From Culex pipiens pallens (lineage: Eukaryota > Arthropoda > Insecta > Diptera > Culicidae), in the NCBI RefSeq assembly GCF_016801865.2, contig NC_068938.1:1922001-1986000 (forward strand): a stretch of DNA of 64,000 nucleotides, in the 5' to 3' direction. The translations under genes were made by a program, and so were the position numbers. The stretch's first letter is position 1. Each line of letters starts with the position of its first letter. Shown here piece after piece: positions 21,901 to 33,900 of the stretch. The notes beneath the pieces were generated by a model. That model was not told the origin of the DNA. It ran no database searches and was given only the letters and a program-made list of their open reading frames with translations.

Positions 21901-24900
21901 GCTCATATTTGGCCCAGAGTCCCAAAATAGGCCAAGGAACAATATTCAGCTTGTGGAGCGAGGTTTTGAAAAAAGTCCCATATTCTGGGCACCCTAGTAT
22001 ACATGAAGGTGTGTCTACGAGCTTTCTGTGAAAGGTTCATTTTTAGACCAGGTTTATAGCCTTACCTCAGTTAGGAAGGCAAAAATAGAATTTATTTCAA
22101 AAAATGACCTCAAAATGGCTATAACCTAAAAACATGAAAATTGATGAAATGATGAAAATTTCACTTAAGTACCTTTTGAAAGCAAATTTCATTTTACATT
22201 TTAAAAGTTGTATTTTTGTTGTTTTTTAATTCACTTTTTTCAAAAAACCATAGATTCAAGATTTTTTGCCCATCCTGGAATTTTCTGAAAAGATGTCCTC
22301 TAAAAAAATGTGTTTTTTTAAATTAGGTTAAGTGAGTTTAAAAAACAGCGAAAAAAAAACAAGTCTTTAGAAAATATCTTTGAAAGGGAGCTTTGTGAGA
22401 AATTCATTTTTTTTTTCTTGGTGGTTCAAAGATTTTTTTGTAAATATTTTGTCATGTTTTATGAATAAATCTTGTTAATTCTATTTTATGAAAATGTTTG
22501 GTATTCCATTAACCAAATACAAAATTGTTTGAAACCTAACTGCAAATTTAATTAAAAAAAAATAAATAAATAATTGCTGACTTTGGAATAATACTCAAAA
22601 ATTTGTCTCAAACTTTCAAACGAGTTTCCATCTGTTCTTGAGTACCTTATAACTTGAAAGGAATGGAACTGACGCCAGATTTGTTGGGTGGAAACGCAAC
22701 TCACAGCAGCAGCAGTTCCACCAGTTGTGACAATAAAGAATTCTTACGTGAATCGAACAACTGACAAGAGGGCTGCTGCTGTTGCTGCTATTGACTACGA
22801 TCACAGCTTTGAGCGCTCTGAGGGGTGGTGGCACACGGTATAGGAATAAAAAAAATGGAAACTGGCATAGAAAATAAGAGGAATCGAATCGCTCGCTACC
22901 GTAGAGAGGAAATGGACCCCCTCTCCCCCCCCCCCTCTCGGTGGTCGCACAAGATCGCGGAAAGAGGCGAAAATACACACAATACAAATATTATATGGAT
23001 ATGGGCTTGAGGAATGTAGTTTTTAACGAGCCAATCAACCAACATTTTTAATATAAGCATTTATCAAAGATTTGCTTTTTGTTGTTGTTGTTGTTGGGGG
23101 CCGTGGCCGCTTGTCACTGTCCTCGCGGCGCACAGAGAGGAATGGCCATTGCGGTGCCTATCTCGTCTTGATTCGTTCTCGCACTTTGGCGAGAGTTACA
23201 ATACTCTGCTGCGTCTGCGAGTTTGTAGAATTGCGGGGTCCAGAAATGAAATGATATACGCGATTGCGAACACGCGATCAAGAGTGGGCAGATAAGGGAA
23301 CGAGCGCGAAACGAAAACGAGTGGGGGGCGCTCCAGAGCTCAACTCGAGATTGGCCACGGCTCTCGGAAGCTGTGAGCCTGATGGTCGTCGTCGTGGTCC
23401 AGTTGGCTGTCTACGCGCTTGATGGGTTTTTTCTTCTTCTTTTTTTTAAAGTCGGAACGGGTTGTTGTCCCGGGAACGACGAATATTCTGTGTGTGTCAA
23501 ATGTCAGCTAGATGGACACACGGAGGGCCCTTCTGGATGAGAGTTAATGGGATGGGTCGGGCCTATTTGGCGTGAGTCTCAGTGTGTGTGTTTGGAGAGG
23601 TAATTTGAGACGTTCAAGTTGATGGTTGGCGGTTCATTGGCCGTTTGATTTAGTTTTGAGGAGCTGCAGAATTGTTTACCAAGGAATAAATTGCACGACT
23701 TGCCTATAATTTATAAAAACATCTGGTCACCGTCTAACCCCCGCCCCAAGTGCAATTCATCATGGAAAACTGACTTGTGAACATGCTCCAACTCCAGGCA
23801 ATAGCTCTTCGTTCCGCACCACGAAACGGCCTGAATCGATCATCACGACGACGACGACGACGTCAAAGTTCAAGTTGCGACGTCGTCGGTGGATCGAACC
23901 GCAGCAACATTGTATAGCGTTAACCCTCCACCGACAGGTTGCCACAGTCGGAAGTTTAGACATAACTCAACACAATTGTTCAAAAATACTACAAGGGTTA
24001 GTAGTAAAATTTCAAATTGCACCTTTCTCTGCCTCCCAGCGGTCTCCAGCAGTTCGATATCAATCGATTCCGACCACGAAATCCCCCCAAAGATGCTGGT
24101 ATCCGTCGTCGTCGTCGAGGCAAAACAATGACTGTGTGAATTATGCATTGATTTTGCCCCGTCCGCGAATGCTCCCTTTGATAGATAGTTATCTAAGCCG
24201 CAGGTTTACTTTCCCCTGACTGAGACTGTGACTGTGCATGATCTGCTCTGGAGCAGCACACAGGGTCTCGGAGATCTTCCACGACGAACGACGAAAACAC
24301 GATCCCGGCGTGGAGCCCTCGTTTGCGACTGATGATTTACCGCTCAGTCGGTCGGCCGCCGGGGTCAGAGTTGAAATTTCTGGCAAGCCATCACCAACCT
24401 CGCCGCGGTGAAATCTTCGATCTCAGCCCCGCAACTCCGCAAGAATTTCTCTCTATTATATCGATCGGATGTTACACCACCACGAGAAGGTATTGAGCAT
24501 ACTGAGAGAGAGTGAGCAGGGAAAAAATAATAATAAATTAACCCATTACTATCGGTAATCAGGAAGAGCGGTTAGCACACAAACACACACACAACGGTTA
24601 GTGTCGTGTTGGATTCTCAGGGCCGAGAGGGAAAAATAGAAATTAATCTATGATTTGACCGCGACCGCGGAGCACCATCAATAGAGTGCAGCCAAGTCAA
24701 AGTCGGTCCCCGCGGAATGAACCCCTAAACATTGGACGCGCACGACTAAAAAATCATATTTTACACGCCATTAGCATAATGAGGGTGAAGCTGGTGATGG
24801 GGCAGGCAGCACGCTGAATTGAGCTGTGTCATGACAAAGTTTGTCCTGAAATGTCTGAAAATTCACTTGAATCTTAGCAGGTTTCAGAAAAAATATTAGG

Positions 24901-27900
24901 TAGCAAAAAAAAATTAAAGGAAAGTCAATTGAAATTTATTACCCTCTCAAATCAAACCTTAAGCTTTAAGCAAAGCACAACCTTTGAACAAATTAAATGT
25001 TTGATTTAATTTTTTATTTTTAATCTAAATGATTAAACAAAATCAAAATTTGCTGTTTAACAATTACAAATATTTATATAGTCTTACAATTTTTAAGCAA
25101 CTTGAAATTGTTTATGACGCAAATAAAAAAATTAAATATTTAATATTATTTATGTTGAATTTAAGAACCAAGCGTTTTTTTATCTTTTTCTTCTAGCGTA
25201 TGCTAATCAAAAAAGTGGTAAAAATTATTAACAATTAAATTATGGAAAAAGATTTTTTATATGTCCTTCTGAAGAATCCAACGAAAAAATGGTTTTTCTG
25301 ACTTAAAAAAGTTGATCAAAGCACTTTATTTGGGTTAGAGAAAAAAAATCGGCACTTGTCGGGAACGAAATTTATTGTACAAGTTTGCAATATTTATGTT
25401 TGGTATTTTCTTTTTCAAATTATATTATATGTTTAAAATCAAAACAATTTTGAAAAATGCTACTTTTCAATACAAGTACTGAAAAGTTAATTTTTAACAT
25501 TGAAAATCATGCCTAGATATTGCGAGTTGAAAAATGAGGGCTTATGAGATGACATTTAGAAAAACTATTCTTTCACAAAATTTAAACTTAAGAGTCCGAT
25601 AAAAAATGAATTAGACAAAATTTCATAAAATTTTCTGAGCTCTTCGAACATATTTTATGTTTTTCAGACACGAAGGGTTTTTAAATTCAAAAAAGTGAAA
25701 CAGATTTCTCTCTACATCTAAAGTTTTACTTGTACTTAGTTAACTTATCCTACGTTTCACATTTTGCATAGGATAAATACCTCCAAATGTCTTCAAATTT
25801 GAAAAAAAAAAGCTTAAAACTATATAAAAAAAAAAAACAATTAAGTAATTTTCAATAGCAAATTTGATTTCAACGGAAAATATTTTTTTTTCTGAAATAA
25901 CTATTTTAGAAACCAAATCATATCTCCGGTACCAGATTATACACCATTCAAAACTCTTGCGCAAAACATGCCAAAGTTTGTTAGAAAATTGTAAATACGC
26001 ATTTTTAGTAATTAAAAATGAAATAAAAAAATCAAGAATCCAATTTACTAAAAAAAAGAAGAACCTGTTTTCAGAGAAAACAACAAATTAAGTAATAAAA
26101 TATTTAAAAATTATTTCAAATCACTCCATACTGCACGTCAAATCCTTTCAAATACTTTTGAATACTTTTGAACATTTCTTTGAAAACAGGCCATTCTTTA
26201 GAAAATCGCAAATTGCGCGCACAATTTTTTGAGCAACATTGCATTTTTTAGAACACCCTAATAAAACGTATTTTAAATCAAAAAATCGCTCAAATTTTAC
26301 ACAGAACCATTTTGAAGTAACTCAAAAACAGTTTTCTTATTAGTGGTATTTTTTATGGGCACCCTAAAACACTGTGATCAGCGCGTTAGTCAACATTTTG
26401 AAATAAATTTAATAGCTTGATGTTTTTTGAGCTTTTATCCCATGGAAATTTCAATTTCTACTGCCCTTAACACCCCGTTCGTCTCCATGATAGCTGTATT
26501 ATTTCATTACTGCCATGGAGACGCATGGTGCTTCAAGTACTTTTAAAAGAACTTAAAGCACCATGCGTCTCCATAACAGTTTTGATTTATTTTTATGAGT
26601 CGTTTTGTGCACTTAACAATATTCTGCAAAATTTTCAAGCAAAAAAAAACAACAAAATGAAAAAAAAAATATTAATAGTTTATTCTTTAGAAGCTTATGC
26701 TAAAGATGAAATTCATTATGTTCAAACCATGGTTAAAAAAATATTATGAAAAATGATTTCCGTTGAAAGCTTTTCGTGCATTTAACAGTGTACTTAAACC
26801 ATCACCAGGTCCACCTCCAGTTGACCCCGTCGGGTAAAAATTTCAATTTTCCAATCCCGACTGGATGCCACCACCACCACTTTCCACCTTCCCAACATTC
26901 ATCCAGTTCCACTTTTCCCGGATCGCTGGCTTACTGGCATGCTCTCTAGCCACTTTGACCTCACAACTACCGGTGGGAGCGGGGAACGAGAGGTGATATC
27001 TCGGTAACGAAAAACCCATTATAGACTCTGTTGCTAATTTCTCGGTATTTGCGCTGACATCGATTAAGAATATTATTTATATTTCGGACGATAGCACAGT
27101 CAGGCGCAGCCTGAAGAAGCGGAGAGCCAAAACAAAAGGGGGCTAAAACTTGAAGAAAGAAAAAAAAAAGTTCACCACGTGAAAAGCGCGATATCCCCCG
27201 TCGATTTGAGAGGCACACCGGGTTCCGTCGTGTTTTCCTCCGGTCACCTCCTCTTGGTCCCCCTTCTAGAGAGCGGAGAGAGGTTACCAGGTGCTTCTTT
27301 CTTCTTCATCACCATCATCATCATCATCAGCAAAGAAACGTTTTGAGAGAGTTCAACCCCTGGTCAGGGTCTCGCGTGCCCAGAATTTTCCAATACGCTA
27401 TCGGTTTTTGAAACTGGCCGAATCTAAATAGAACCACCCTATTGCGCGCCCGACACGAAGCACCTCACCACATCTTCTAGGTCCGCTCGTTTTTTTCGGC
27501 TGATAGTGTGCGCTCGCAGTGCAGTATGGTGCAATTTTGCCGGCCCTCGCCCTCCTCCGTGTTGATTCTTCGTGAGATCGTGACGTCAAAAGACCCCTGC
27601 GGCTGATAAAGTGCCTCAATAAATATTCACTCAATTTCATATAATTCGCTTCTCTTTTATTTTTACGATAGCCGATATGGACGACTAGCGCTAGAGCGTA
27701 TAGAACAACCGTGAACTGTGGGTTTTCCCTACGGGAAATCGGAAGGAAAGTTGGCTGCTTCTACTTTCTGCAGGGAAACCCCGAAAATGTGTGGGGAAAT
27801 TGGTTTAAACTGTTACACGAAGGACATTCATGGTGTTTTTCATGCAGAACAATTGAATTCAAAATTGGGCTGAACCACGCTTTAAATTACTTACAATATG

Positions 27901-30900
27901 CCATGCGTCTCCATCAATTTAGCATGATTTAGTGTAATCGATGGAGACGCTTGGTTGTTCAAAATTTGTCCAAATTAATTGAACCGATTTTATGTGGTAT
28001 AAACTGGGTTTTATCATAAACATGATTAATTCCAAATTTGAATCCAAAATTGCTCAAATAAAAAGTAGAGTAAATAGTAGATAAGAGTCTCCATCACTAG
28101 TTGATTTAGTGTACTTGATGGAGAATCATGGTAGTTAAATGTTTGTCAAAATTAATTTGCCGTGTTTTTAGACGACTCGATCTTAAACTGGTATGAACTG
28201 GTTCTTTAAATTATTTCGATAGAACACCTTGCGTCTCCATTAATATTATAAGTGTATTCGATGGAAACGCATGGTAGTTCAAAGTTTTCTAACAAATTTG
28301 ATGCAACGTTGATCTACCGTGTTTCATAGGGCATCACAATGATTGGTACTAATCGAATAGTTGATTTACGATCCCTACACGTTCTGTACTAAACGAGATT
28401 TCCGTAGCTTAAAAATTGCTTTCTTGTTTTATCTCCAACCTTCAGTCATCAGGCAAAACAGCCATTTCAACCAAGCTGACCAGCAAATTGTTTCAGGGGC
28501 CCTTCTTCCTGCTCTTCATTACACGGGGCGCTCTTTACCGGAAAAGAGGTGACCAGTTATCGTCCCGTAATCTCGAGAACCGAGAGCGGCGCGAGATATG
28601 GAGATAAATTAATAAAATGTTGAATTTCGCTCATTTTTTTGAAATTAAATATGTCTTTATTGAACTTTCTTATAATAATTACATTTCATTTGGGTAATTC
28701 TCTACCAACTCACACGAAATCGGGAAAAGTTGCCCCGACCCCTCTTCGATTTGCGTGAAACTTTGTCCTAAGGGGTAACTTTTGTCCCTGATCACGAATC
28801 CGAGGTCCATTTTTTGATATCTCGTGACGGAGGGGCGGTACGACCCCTTCCATTTTTGAACATGCGAAAAAAGAGGTGTTTTTCAATAATTTGCAGCCTG
28901 AAACGGTGATGAGATAGAAATTTGGTGTCAAAGGGACTTTTATGTAAAATTAGACGCCCGATTTGATGGCGTACTCAGAATTCCGAAAAAACGTATTTTT
29001 CATCGAAAAAAACACTAAAAAAGTTTTAAAAATTCTCCCATTTTCCGTTACTCGACTGTAAAAATTTTTAGAACATGTCATTTTATGGGAAATTTAATGT
29101 ACTTTTCGAATCTACATTGTCCCAGAGGGGTCATTTTTTCATTTAGAACAAAATTTTTCATTTTAAAATTTCGTGTTTTTTCTAACTTTGCAGGGTTAAT
29201 TTTTAGAGTGTAACAATGTTCTACAAAGTTGTAGAGCAGACAATTACAAAAATTTTGATATATAGACATAAGGGGTTTGCTTATAAACATCACAAGTTAT
29301 CGCGATTTTACGAAAAAAAGTTTTGAAAAAGTTACTTTTTGCGTTTCTCTTTGTTTCGTCGTCCGTGTCTGTCGCGGGTGACCATGAACGGCCATGATCG
29401 ATGACGACCAACTTTTTCAAAACTTTTTTTCGTAAAATCACGATAACTCGTGATGTTTATAAGCAAACCCCTTATGTCTATATATCAAAATTTTTGTAAT
29501 TGTCTGCTCTACAACTTTGTAGAACATTGTTACACTCTAAAAAATAACCCTGCAAAGTTAGAAAAAACACGAAATTTTAAAATGAAAAATTTTGTTCTAA
29601 ATGAAAAAATGACCCTTCTGGGACAATGTAGATTCGAAAAGTACATTAAATTTCCCATAAAATGACAAGTTCCAAAATTTTTTACAGTCGAGTAACGGAA
29701 AATGGGAGAATTTTTAAAACTTTTTTAGTGTTTTTTTCGATGAAAAATACGTTTTTTCGGAATTCTGAGTACGCCATCAAATCGGGCGTCTAATTTTACA
29801 TAAAAGTCCCTTTGACACCAAATTTCTATCTCATCACCGTTTCAGGCTGCAAATTATTGAAAAACACCTCTTTTTTCGCATGTTCAAAAATGGAAGGGGT
29901 CGTACAGCCCCTCCGTCACGAGATATCAAAAAACGGACCTCGGATTCGTGATCAGGGACAAAAGTTACCCCTTAGGACAAAGTTTCACGCAAATCGAAGA
30001 GGGGTCGGGGCAACTGCTGTGTGAGTTGGCGGAGAATTACCCATTTACATTCTAAGTGGTATGGCTACATGCTCTTCATCTTTGTTATATTTTTCGTTTT
30101 CTTATTAACTGTTCACATTCATTTATTTACTTCAAATTGTTTTACATTTTTGCATTAAATCGAATACATTTGGGTAAAAAAAGAAAAAAAAAATCATTTT
30201 AACAACTAATCCTAACTTAAAACTAAAAAACTAAATTCATTGAAAAATTCAAAATCATTAGAACGAGTAAACTACGAACTGTATTTTAAGATGAATGCTC
30301 CAAGCGTTCTTACTTGTTCCTGGCGAGTTTTGCACCCACGCAGAGTTGTTGTCATCTCGATGAAAATGTTCAAAAGTTCTTGTGGTGAAAACAGGTCACT
30401 GCTGCCTTCACCCGTTGATGCTGGTTGGTTTTCCCTCGGTTGCTGACTGAAGCCTGGAGGTGTTGTATTCTCTGCAACTCTTTGCCGCTGATTCAACGGC
30501 AATGGCTGCAGATTTGGAACCACTCGAACAGATCCTGCTCCTGGTGACGCCAAAGCAGGAAAATCCACGTCCGTGTATGCTGGTGGTGTTTTGCGACGAT
30601 TTGGTTGGTGCCTCGTCGTCGCTTGCTGCCGAATTTTCACAAACTCAGCTCGTTTTGGGCAGCTTCGATTCTTGGTCGAATGGTCGCCGCCGCAATTGAA
30701 GCATTTGGCTTCGATGTTCTCGTTGATTGTGTTGCAAGCTTGAGTTTTGTGCTCACCTCCGCAGGTTGCACAACGACTCTTGATGAAACAGTTCCTTCCA
30801 CCATGTCCAAACTGCAAGCAGTTCGAACATTGTGTCACGTCACGGTGCACTGGACGATAACGTTCCCAAGTCACGATGATGTTGAAAATTGCCCGAACTG

Positions 30901-33900
30901 CTTTCAGCTCAGACGGCGTTGTCGATCCTTTCTCGAGATGAACCAGGTACAGTTGATCACGATACTTGATGTCCTTGTTGTGTCTCGTCATCTTGAAGAC
31001 TTCGATCACGTTCAACTTAAGAGTTTTGAGCTCTTCTTTCAGCACACTCACATCCATGTCGTACAGGCCACGGAGGACCTGTTTCATGGGGCGTTTACCT
31101 GGATCGTCATGGCTGTAGTATTCAATCTTTGTGTTGTTCAGGAAATCCCGAACGTAGTTGTAATCCTTTCTGGTAGGTAGCAGAATTTTGAGTCCATCAG
31201 CACACAAGCGAATGGAAGCTCGTAAAGCACCAGATTTGATAAACCCAGTCAGCCACTTTCGCACCGAATCCGATGACGATGTTTTCACAAAAATGGGTGG
31301 CAACTTTTCCCGTCGTTCAAATTCTTCCTTCTCGCTCACGTCCACAGGGAGTGTAGCGAACTGGTTTCCAGACAATTTTTGAGCGTCCTTGCTCAAACTG
31401 CCTGGTTTTGCAGGTAGCGCTTCGGCATTCTTTAGCTTCTTCAAATCTGCCGATCCTGCTGGTGAGGACCGCCTCTTTTTCTTGCCGTGAGGCATTTTTG
31501 CACTTTTTAAGCACTTTTTTGGTTTGTGAGGGACGCACGTCTGACTCGCTTCTCTGCTGATCGCAGACTGTCTGAATTTCGCTCACGGAGCCCGGAGCTC
31601 ACGATTTTTGATTATTTCAACCACCGACCGCTGCTGTCGTCCTGCTCGTTTGTTTTTTTTCGGCCTCGTTGCCCTTGTTGTGCCCTGGTTAAGCACCATA
31701 TTTCGCGATCGGCGCGGTTCGATCGGTTCCATCCTGTGTTTTTGTCGTTGCACAGCATTAGAGACGTGGCTTCGCACAAAGAAACCAAGGGACGACGACG
31801 ACAAGATAGATCTGCGCAGAGGGCTTTTCTCGAAAACGAGGTTATGTCTTTCAGCTATGACCGTTTCAGTTGTCAATTACGACAACTCGGGCGATTGTTA
31901 TGAATATAAAATAATAACAATAATTATTATTACCGGTACAGATCGCTCTCGTCGTCGTCGTCATTGTGGTTGGTCGTTTTGTCTTCTTGCAGGGTCTCAG
32001 GGACGATCATTTGACGATAGTGACTGAGACCGAGAGGGAGGAAAGCTATGATCATGTGCGCCCTCACAGCGTGGGAACGGCCATTGCGGGCACGAAATTC
32101 TTTATGCATTTTCAATTTTGCGCGCGCGCGCGATCCTCGATGAGAACACACTCAGGGAAGAGTGCTGTTTATGTCTCTGAGTTTGGCCTGCGGGAGTGCG
32201 AGTTTGACCTGTTTCCTGGTCAAATATCTAGCTTGCAATAAAATAATTAGAAATTGCAAACCGCACGTTAAGTGTGCTGATTGTAAGGGGAACGAAACCG
32301 CTAACTTTCGCGGGTATAAAATTCGTGTAAAAATCAAAGTGCACTTGACTGGAATGCCTCTAGATTTTTTAGGGGAAAAAACTAACCACAAAATTTGCAA
32401 CTGCAAAAAAGTGCATCCTCTCCAGCTCATCCCACCAAACCACCACGTGAATCCTTACAACGACCAATCGATCGAACCAAGTGCACGCACCAAAGTCCAG
32501 CTCCACCACTGAGACTGCTCCGGTGGTGGTGCTGCTGAACCCCGGTGATGCCCAGGGGGACGAAATATAATACTCCTTTTTGCATCAATTATTTTTGCGA
32601 TGTGAAAGCCACAGAGTAGAGCCCTGGTTATAGGAAGCAACCAGCAGCAATATGTATACAAGTACGCAGCAGCAGCAGCCGCATCACGGCACAATCGACA
32701 ATCGTTCACTTTGTACCGCCAACCCGAGTCCCCGCCACCACCTTGGTGCTCTTCAAGCGGCGAGGAGGTCTCTAAATATTCCGTGGGGTAGAGCGATCAA
32801 GAAGGAGTCTCGCTCAGGTTTTTTTTTTGCGCGATTTTTTACGTACTTTTTTTGTTGTTGTTGTTGCGTTCCAGCCGACCGTATATATAAGTGGAAAGAT
32901 TTTATGACCTCGGGCTATAAATACTTCATCTGCATAAAGTTTGAAATTTATAAAAATGATATCAGCGAGAGCGAGCGTATTCGCGAAGAATGTGCGTCGA
33001 CCCGGGTGTGCACGATCATCAGAAACACTTGTTCTGGAGCAACCCGTTCGGCTCAGCTTGGTTCAGAGCTCTCAGTATGTGCTTGCTGGTTCGGGCGGAG
33101 CGAAGATTAAGATAATCTAAATCACCACATGTTAGTCCGATCGATGCAGGTTCTGAGAGTTCGCGGCGGGTTGGAAAGTGTTGATAAATTGTTCTAAATG
33201 AGGCGCGCGGACTCACCACAGCTGATGGCCCCGGGGAAGATTTTTTCTCACGAACCGAACCATCGACGACGACGACGACGTGGTCATTGTGTGCGGAGAG
33301 AAAGACACAAACCGCGCGCACGCCAGAGGGCTCTCCAGCAGTGCTTAATCACTGATTGGTATCAGTCAGCACAAAACAAAAGCTTACCATATTGAATTGT
33401 CATTATCAATCACGGGCCGCGACTGTTTTTGTGTGTGCACGCCGCTCCGGGAAGTCGCCACATTTCTTGTGTGCTCTGCATGCCCCTTCTTTGGAGAGCG
33501 GTTCTTTCGTCGTATTGCTGCCGTCTGCCAAGATAGACGATACGTTAAAGACACATAGAAAACTGTTCCCTTTACCGAGCGATTGTTAAATAAATCAGTG
33601 CTCTTTCTTTCTATAACTGGCGATCCAAAGAGACAAACGAATGTGCCCGTAGAAAAAAAAAGGTCAAAAGGTCATCGGGAGACACCAAGCTAAAGAACAT
33701 TCCACAGCACACACATAGCTCATACATCAAAACTAACCTAATCATTTCAATCTTCCCCAGGATCACCTCCCCTCACGGGAACCGGCACGGTTCGAGTCAT
33801 AGTCCAGGACATGAACGACCACAGTCCAGAGTTCGAGCGACAGTCGTACCAAGCGACGGTTTCCGAAAATCTACCCGCAGGAACCAAGGTCCTCCAACCC

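Larger units (their letters stand above)
20826..21995. mobile_element. TIR element inserted in the Helitron/DINE-like copy
   Basis: Perfect 13-bp inverted ends, AGGGTGCCCAGAA at 20826 and its complement ending at 21995. The host element's TATACAT sequence occurs on both sides (about 20818-20825 and 21998-22004), as expected for a decayed target duplication of about 8 bp. The 1170-bp interior has no transposase frame. It contains a candidate solo LTR and a ~100-bp inverted repeat. The superfamily is unresolved. Confidence 0.7.
20348..22087 (-). mobile_element. Helitron/DINE-like element, inverted and interrupted (copy 3)
   Basis: Reads on the minus strand with the same plan as the elements at 1231 and 4033. 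The 3' end (AACTAAC... CCTTCCTCAC on the + strand) is at 20348-20385. A single diverged 164-bp monomer follows (about 20440-20610), then the AC microsatellite at 20770-20782, and the start palindrome near 22059-22083 before a run of A. A 1170-bp TIR element is inserted at 20826-21995. It shows the family in near-monomeric form. Confidence 0.7.
28634..31572 (-). mobile_element. ORF1-only Jockey-type retroposon, complete, with 13-bp target duplication
   Basis: The perfect direct repeat TGAATTTCGCTCA occurs at 28621-28633 and 31573-31585. On the minus strand the element starts at 31572 with an Inr/DPE promoter, has a 77-nt leader and an intact 407-codon ORF1. A 3' UTR follows with AATAAA (28656-28661, complement) and an A7 tail. 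No reverse transcriptase frame is present. Removing the 1351-bp foldback inserted at 28692-30042 leaves about 1.6 kb. It is best read as a non-autonomous derivative keeping only the nucleic-acid-binding ORF. It lies antisense in the 22-kb fat intron. Confidence 0.85.

Noticed and set aside
22616..24386. Several 60-120-codon frames in the G+C-rich intron island
   Set aside because: No domains, low-complexity composition, frames on both strands, and no splice signals joining them to fat; the flanking fat exons already join in phase.
29078..29665. Paired 71-codon frames in the foldback arms as a real conserved protein
   Set aside because: Their similarity comes from the inverted duplication of the arms, and no homologous domain or promoter context is seen.
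32652..33110. 152-codon + strand frame in the fat intron
   Set aside because: It has no similarity to known domains, begins in a CAG-repeat region, and is not needed for the fat frame.
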